64,000 nucleotides of DNA, from contig NZ_CP120360.1 in assembly GCF_029510815.1 (NCBI RefSeq), positions 868,001 to 932,000 on the forward strand, written 5' to 3'. Origin of the DNA: Janibacter sp. DB-40 (GTDB lineage Bacteria; Actinomycetota; Actinomycetes; Actinomycetales; Dermatophilaceae). This document shows positions 60,018 through 64,000 of the stretch, in pieces (the first letter of the stretch is position 1; every line of letters begins with the position of its first letter). The notes under the pieces were generated by a model, which was given only the letters and a program-made list of their open reading frames with translations, searched no databases and was not told where the DNA came from. Made by a program: the position numbers and the translations under genes.

Positions 60018-61429
60018 GGGTGTGCCTCCTGGAGCAGCCGGTCGATCGCCTCGACCGGCAGGGACAGCCACGAGGGGCGGTTGCGCGCCTCGTAGACGAC
60101 CTCGTAGAGAGCCTTGTCGAGGACGAAGGCGGTGAGCAGGACGTCGCGCTCGCGGGGGTCGGTGCCGACCTCGCCGTAGCCGCTGAGGAAGGCCTCCTGC
60201 GCCCGCGTGGCCCAATCGCGCACGTCGACGCCCGGGGCGGTGTGGGCACCGGGCCGGGTCAGTGTCCCGGCGACGTAGTCGAGCGAGCGCAGCAGCCCGG
60301 CGACATCACGAAGGGGGGAGTCCAGGGCGTTGCGCTCGGCCAGGGGGCGCAGCGGCTCGCCCTCGAAGTCGATGAGCACCCATCCGCGCCCGGGCGCGTC
60401 GAGGACCTGACCGAGGTGCAGGTCGCCGTGGATGCGCTGCATGGGCGGCCAGTCCGCCGTCTCGGCCGCATCGAGCAGGCGGTCGATCCGGCGCTCGTGG
60501 GCGGCCAGGGCGGGGACCTCGCCGAGCGCGATGCTCGCGCGGCGGCGCATCCGCCCCACGTGCTCGTGGATCGTCGCCGCGTCCGGGGCCTCGGTGGGCA
60601 GTGCCTGCGCGAGGGTCGCGTGGACCTGCGCGGTCACCCGGCCGAGCTCGCGGGCTCGCTCGTCGAAGGCGATTCCGCTCGCCGCCTGCTGCAGACCCAC
60701 CTGCCAGGCATCGGTCGTGCCGGCGAGGTACTCCTGGGCGACGGCGAGCTGGCCGTTCTCCCGACCGTCACCGTCGGGCCGGGCCCACGCGCCCTCCACG
60801 TGCCCGACGACGGCCGGGACGAAGGGGGACTGCGCCGCCGCCAGCGCCTCCTGCAGGGTGATGTCGGGGTTGTCGCCCGCGTCGAGGGTGCGGAAGATCT
60901 TGACGACCACCGGTGAGGGCGTGGCGTCGATGATGACCGAGGTGTTGGACTGCTCGCCGCCGTGGACCCGGCTGGAGGTGATGGCCGGTTGGTCCGGCCA
61001 CGTCGGGTGCGGCACGCCGTGCACGTCCGGCTCGGCGGTGTCCGAGAGCGACCCGTGCTGCGCGGCGGCACGCCCGCGGACCAGGCGGAGCAGCTGCTCG
61101 ACGTAGACCGGGTCGTGCGGGGCGTCGTAGACCCATCGGCGACCCAGCACGGAGTGGTCCATCTCGCCGACGAGCGCGCCCTCGCCGCCCTCGAGCGGTG
61201 CGCCGCGGTAGGTCAACGGCACCTGGTAGACGACGGGCGTGGCGCCGGAGTCGTCGAGCAGGACGAGCGTCTCGATGCCGACCTCGCCCGCGGGGTCGTC
61301 GAGCCGCCAGGAGTCGAGCCGTCGCAGTCGGGGGCGTCCGGTGCCGGTGTACCAGCGTTGCGCGCCGATCCAGCCCGCGACGAGCTCGACCTTGCCGGGG
61401 GAGAGCGTGGCGTCGTGGATCGTGGCCAT
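60014..61429 (-). CDS. mak: Maltokinase
   Basis: This 471-residue kinase makes maltose-1-phosphate from maltose and ATP, the donor for GlgE. The kinase-like C-terminal lobe has IHGDLHLGQVL (catalytic, near 337-347) and VLIDFEGEPLRP. The N-terminal lobe has SNTSVIIDA and VVKIFRTL. It lies between glgE (four bases upstream) and glgB (overlap). The usual partner treS, often fused or adjacent, is not in this window. Confidence 0.95.
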   Translation of the reverse strand: MATIHDATLSPGKVELVAGWIGAQRWYTGTGRPRLRRLDSWRLDDPAGEVGIETLVLLDDSGATPVVYQVPLTYRGAPLEGGEGALVGEMDHSVLGRRWVYDAPHDPVYVEQLLRLVRGRAAAQHGSLSDTAEPDVHGVPHPTWPDQPAITSSRVHGGEQSNTSVIIDATPSPVVVKIFRTLDAGDNPDITLQEALAAAQSPFVPAVVGHVEGAWARPDGDGRENGQLAVAQEYLAGTTDAWQVGLQQAASGIAFDERARELGRVTAQVHATLAQALPTEAPDAATIHEHVGRMRRRASIALGEVPALAAHERRIDRLLDAAETADWPPMQRIHGDLHLGQVLDAPGRGWVLIDFEGEPLRPLAERNALDSPLRDVAGLLRSLDYVAGTLTRPGAHTAPGVDVRDWATRAQEAFLSGYGEVGTDPRERDVLLTAFVLDKALYEVVYEARNRPSWLSLPVEAIDRLLQEAHP

Positions 61430-61433
61430 CAGG

Positions 61434-63509
61434 TCACCGTACCGAGACGATGTGGACCGGTTCGGCGTCGGCGCCGAGGCGCACGTAGTTGGCCTCGCCC
61501 CACTCCCAGTGCTCGCCGGTGACGAGGTCGGTGACCTGCAGGCGGGCGTCCCACGCGAGGCCGAGCGCGCCCATGTCCAGCCGCAGCGTCGACTCGCGCG
61601 TCGAGTGCGGGTCGAGGTTGGCCACGACGACGACGAGGTCCTCGCTGCCGTCGGGCAGGGTGCGCGACTTGGAGTAGGCGATGAGGTTCTCGTCGTCGAC
61701 GTGGTGGAAGGTCAGGTTGCGCAGCAGCTGCAGGCTCGGGTGCCCGCGGCGGATCGCGTTGAGCATCGTCAGCCAGCCGGTGAGCGACTCCCCGGACTCG
61801 GCGACCTCGTCCCAGCGCCGGTCCTTGTACTCGTACTTCTCGTTGTCGATCTGCTCCTCGGAGCCGGGGCGGGCGACGTGCTCCATCAGCTCGTAGCCGG
61901 AGTAGATCCCCCACGTGGGGACCATCGTCGCGGCGAGGGCGGCGCGCACCTTCCACGCCGCGGGCCCGCCGAACTGCATGTACGGGGTGAGGATGTCGTG
62001 CGTCGTCGGCCAGAAGCTCGGACGCATGTACGCCGCGGCCTCGCCCGAGACCTCCGTGCCGTACTCCGTCAGCTCGGCGACGGTGTTGCGCCAGGCGAAG
62101 TAGGTGTAGCTCTGCTGGAAGCCGACCTTGGCCAGGGTGTGCATCATCGCCGGCTTCGTGAAGGCCTCGGACAGCCAGATGACCTCCGGGTGGTCACGGG
62201 CCACGTCCTGGATGAGCCACTGCCAGAACTCGACCGGCTTGGTGTGCGGGTTGTCGACGCGGAAGAGCGTGACGCCGTGGTCGATCCACACCTGCACCAC
62301 GCGGCGCACCTCGGCGTAGATGCCGGCGGGGTCGGTGTCGAAGTTGACCGGGTAGATGTCCTGGTACTTCTTCGGCGGGTTCTCCGCGTAGGCGATCGTG
62401 CCGTCGGCGCGGGTGGTGAACCACTCCGGGTGCTCGGTGACCCACGGGTGGTCGGGGGAGCACTGCAGCGCGAGGTCGAGGGCGACCTCGAGGCCGTGGT
62501 CCCGCGCGTCGGAGACGAAGGCGTCGAAGTCCTCGAAGGTCCCCAGGTCGGGGTGGATCGCGTCGTGCCCGCCGTCGGGGGAGCCGATCGCGTAGGGGGA
62601 GCCCGGGTCGTGCGGGCTCGCGTCGAGGGTGTTGTTCGGGCCCTTGCGCGCGGTCGTGCCGATCGGGTGCACCGGCGTGAGGTAGACGACGTCGAAGCCC
62701 ATCCCGGCGATCGCGGGCAGCCGTCGGGCGGCCGTGCGCAGCGTGCCGGAGACCCAGTGCCCGGTGATCTCGTCGACGTGGGCGCCCTCGCTGCGCGGGA
62801 AGATCTCGTACCAGGAGCCGTACAGCGCCAGCTCGCGCTCGACGAGCAGCGGGAGGTCCGCGCTCGGCGTGACCATCTCGCGGAGGGGCAGCTCCACGAG
62901 TTCCTCAGAGGCCGGGCCGGTCGTCACGAGGTGGAGGGCCGCGGTCGGCTGGTGCCCGGGGTCGCGCAGGATCTCCACGGCGGAGCGAAGGGCGGAGCGC
63001 CCCCCTTCGCTCCGGTGCGGCTCGTCCGCGGCGCGGGTGAGCACGCGCACGCCCTCGGCCCGCATCAGCTCGGGGTCGATGTGGGCCGGGATCTTGATCG
63101 AGGCGTCGTGCACCCACGTCGCCCACGGGTCGGACCAGCCCTCGACGCGGTAGGTCCACGCGCCGGTGGTGTCGGCACCGACCTCGGCCTCCCAGTGGCT
63201 CAGCCCGGGGTTGGTGCAGGTCATCGGCTGGTGGTGCTCGGTGCCGTCCGGGGCGGTGAGGACGACGGTCGCGTTCACGGCGTCGTGGCCCTCGCGGAAG
63301 ACCGTGGCGGTCACCGTGAAGGGCTCGCCGACGACGGACTTCGCTGGGCGGCAACCGTGGTCGACGCACGGGCGCACGTCCTGGACCGGGATCCGGCCGA
63401 GCGGGTGCTGCGGCGGCGCGGACACGGGCGTGGTGGGCGAGGGCGATGTCCTGAGGTGCGACGGAGTCGCCTCGAAGGGGGGCGGATCGCCGAGGTCGTC
63501 GGTGCTCAC
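61434..63509 (-). CDS. glgE: Alpha-1,4-glucan:maltose-1-phosphate maltosyltransferase
   Basis: This 691-residue GH13_3 enzyme extends alpha-glucan chains with maltose units from maltose-1-phosphate. The N-terminal Pro/Ser-rich stretch (about 1-45) precedes the beta domain. The catalytic part has YLTPVHPIGTTARKG, LALQCSPDHPWV, the nucleophile aspartate in FRVDNPHTKPVEFW and the general acid in WLSEAFTKP. GTG 63509 is chosen because a TAACGT -10 box lies seven bases upstream. It heads the glgE-mak-glgB operon. Confidence 0.96.
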   Translation of the reverse strand: MSTDDLGDPPPFEATPSHLRTSPSPTTPVSAPPQHPLGRIPVQDVRPCVDHGCRPAKSVVGEPFTVTATVFREGHDAVNATVVLTAPDGTEHHQPMTCTNPGLSHWEAEVGADTTGAWTYRVEGWSDPWATWVHDASIKIPAHIDPELMRAEGVRVLTRAADEPHRSEGGRSALRSAVEILRDPGHQPTAALHLVTTGPASEELVELPLREMVTPSADLPLLVERELALYGSWYEIFPRSEGAHVDEITGHWVSGTLRTAARRLPAIAGMGFDVVYLTPVHPIGTTARKGPNNTLDASPHDPGSPYAIGSPDGGHDAIHPDLGTFEDFDAFVSDARDHGLEVALDLALQCSPDHPWVTEHPEWFTTRADGTIAYAENPPKKYQDIYPVNFDTDPAGIYAEVRRVVQVWIDHGVTLFRVDNPHTKPVEFWQWLIQDVARDHPEVIWLSEAFTKPAMMHTLAKVGFQQSYTYFAWRNTVAELTEYGTEVSGEAAAYMRPSFWPTTHDILTPYMQFGGPAAWKVRAALAATMVPTWGIYSGYELMEHVARPGSEEQIDNEKYEYKDRRWDEVAESGESLTGWLTMLNAIRRGHPSLQLLRNLTFHHVDDENLIAYSKSRTLPDGSEDLVVVVANLDPHSTRESTLRLDMGALGLAWDARLQVTDLVTGEHWEWGEANYVRLGADAEPVHIVSVR

Positions 63510-63516
63510 CCCCCAG

Positions 63517-63522
63517 ACGTTA
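63517..63522 (-). promoter_or_regulatory. Putative -10 box (TAACGT) for the glgE operon
   Basis: On the minus strand TAACGT is followed by CTGGGGG and the GTG of glgE. It shares the 72-base divergent region with the glgP promoter. Confidence 0.5.
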
Positions 63523-63568
63523 CCTGCGGAATGCCCTTCGCGACTTGGCGCGGTGCCCCGTGACCAGC

Positions 63569-63574
63569 CAAGAT
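63569..63574 (+). promoter_or_regulatory. Putative weak -10 box (CAAGAT) for glgP
   Basis: CAAGAT (NANNNT) ends seven bases before GTG 63582. That supports GTG 63582 rather than ATG 63573 as the glgP start, since the ATG would lie within the promoter box. Confidence 0.35.
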
Positions 63575-63581
63575 GAGGTTC

Positions 63582-64000
63582 GTGAAGGCCATTCGACGTT
63601 TCAGCGTCCGCACCGCCCTGCCCGAGCCGATCTCCGCCCTCGGGGACCTGGCGATGAACCTGCGGTGGAGCTGGCACACGCCCACCCGCGACCTCTTCGC
63701 CGAGATCGACCCGCCGTGCTGGGAGGAGGTCAACCGGGACCCGGTGCGGCTGCTGTCCGAGCTGGCGGGGGCGCGCCTGGAGGAGCTGGCCGAGGACGCC
63801 GACTTCTGCTCGCGCGTCGAGGCGGCCAAGGCCGACCTCGACCGGTACCTCGGCGCGACGCGCTGGTACCAGGAGACGACGCCGGAGGAGGGCAGCCTGC
63901 CCGCCTCGATCGCGTACTTCAGCCCCGAGTACGGCATCACCGAGGTCCTGCCGCAGTACTCGGGCGGCCTGGGGATCCTCGCCGGTGACCACCTCAAGGC
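63582..64000 (+). CDS. glgP: Alpha-glucan phosphorylase (5' part)
   Basis: This is the N-terminal 139 codons of a glycogen phosphorylase-like enzyme that releases glucose-1-phosphate from alpha-glucan; the gene runs off the right edge. The protein starts VKAIRRFSVR and contains NLRWSWHTPTRDLF, IAYFSPEYGI and the phosphorylase signature VLPQYSGGLGILAGDHLK. The same gene lies beside glgE in mycobacteria (Rv1328). Family members are about 850 residues. Confidence 0.94.
   Translation, partial: MKAIRRFSVRTALPEPISALGDLAMNLRWSWHTPTRDLFAEIDPPCWEEVNRDPVRLLSELAGARLEELAEDADFCSRVEAAKADLDRYLGATRWYQETTPEEGSLPASIAYFSPEYGITEVLPQYSGGLGILAGDHLK

Overview
The window is a stretch of an actinobacterial chromosome. 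It is visibly GC-rich (about 70% by eye), with strong G/C preference at third codon positions, many GTG starts, and genes chained by 1-4 base overlaps. The order argS-lysA-hom-thrC-thrB-rho-[insert]-rpmE-prfA-prmC-tsaC-glyA-wecA-atp operon-DUF2550-adenosyltransferase-...-nucS-...-thiolase/epimerase-CnoX-glgB-mak-glgE-glgP closely follows the order I recall from Mycobacterium (Rv1292 to Rv1328). Carrying the ethylmalonyl-CoA pathway enzymes Ccr and MeaA/Ecm rather than looking mycobacterial suggests Micrococcales, possibly Intrasporangiaceae (Janibacter-like). That last placement is inference.

Layout. 1-3.9 kb (minus strand): the 5' part of kgd (2-oxoglutarate decarboxylase/dehydrogenase) and an ABC exporter pair. 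4-6.4 kb: two tandem CNNM/CorC-type membrane proteins. 6.4-10.3 kb: hairpin repeats, a DUF559-type protein, an NSS-family transporter with its 47-residue partner, a LysM protein and tRNA-Arg(CCG). 10.3-16.9 kb: argS and the lysine/threonine genes. 16.9-28 kb: rho, an inserted translationally coupled cassette (receiver, HEAT-repeat membrane protein, processive glycosyltransferase, sensor kinase), a GNAT gene, then rpmE, prfA and prmC. 28-40.3 kb: tsaC, glyA, wecA and the ATP synthase locus, which starts at a Rex-type operator and has a DUF2752 gene between atpD and atpC. 40.3-54.6 kb: a cobalamin/acyl-CoA block (adenosyltransferase, MeaA-type mutase, 3-hydroxyacyl-CoA dehydrogenase, Ccr, epimerase, thiolase, MeaB GTPase), interleaved with SPFH/NfeD, NucS and a Ser/Thr kinase. 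54.7-57.4 kb: two envelope proteins and a CnoX-like protein. 57.7-64 kb: glgB-mak-glgE, divergent from a partial glgP.

How it fits together. The acyl-CoA genes supply most early and shared steps of acetate assimilation by the ethylmalonyl-CoA route: thiolase, dehydrogenase, Ccr, epimerase and Ecm. The adenosyltransferase and MeaB-type GTPase would maintain the B12 cofactor. The glg genes make and degrade alpha-glucan by the maltose-1-phosphate (GlgE) route. rho, rpmE, prfA, prmC and tsaC serve gene expression.

Most unusual content. (1) The receiver-HEAT-glycosyltransferase-kinase cassette looks like a phospho-regulated polysaccharide synthase. (2) The octamer CGAAGGGG/CCCCTTCG occurs about 47 times by hand count, inside genes and in terminator stems. 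(3) Two related 42-bp tandem arrays precede rho and prfA. (4) A family of about 60-bp hairpin repeats lies in three intergenic sites. (5) Many genes have a -10-like hexamer 6-9 bases before the start codon, as expected for leaderless mRNAs.
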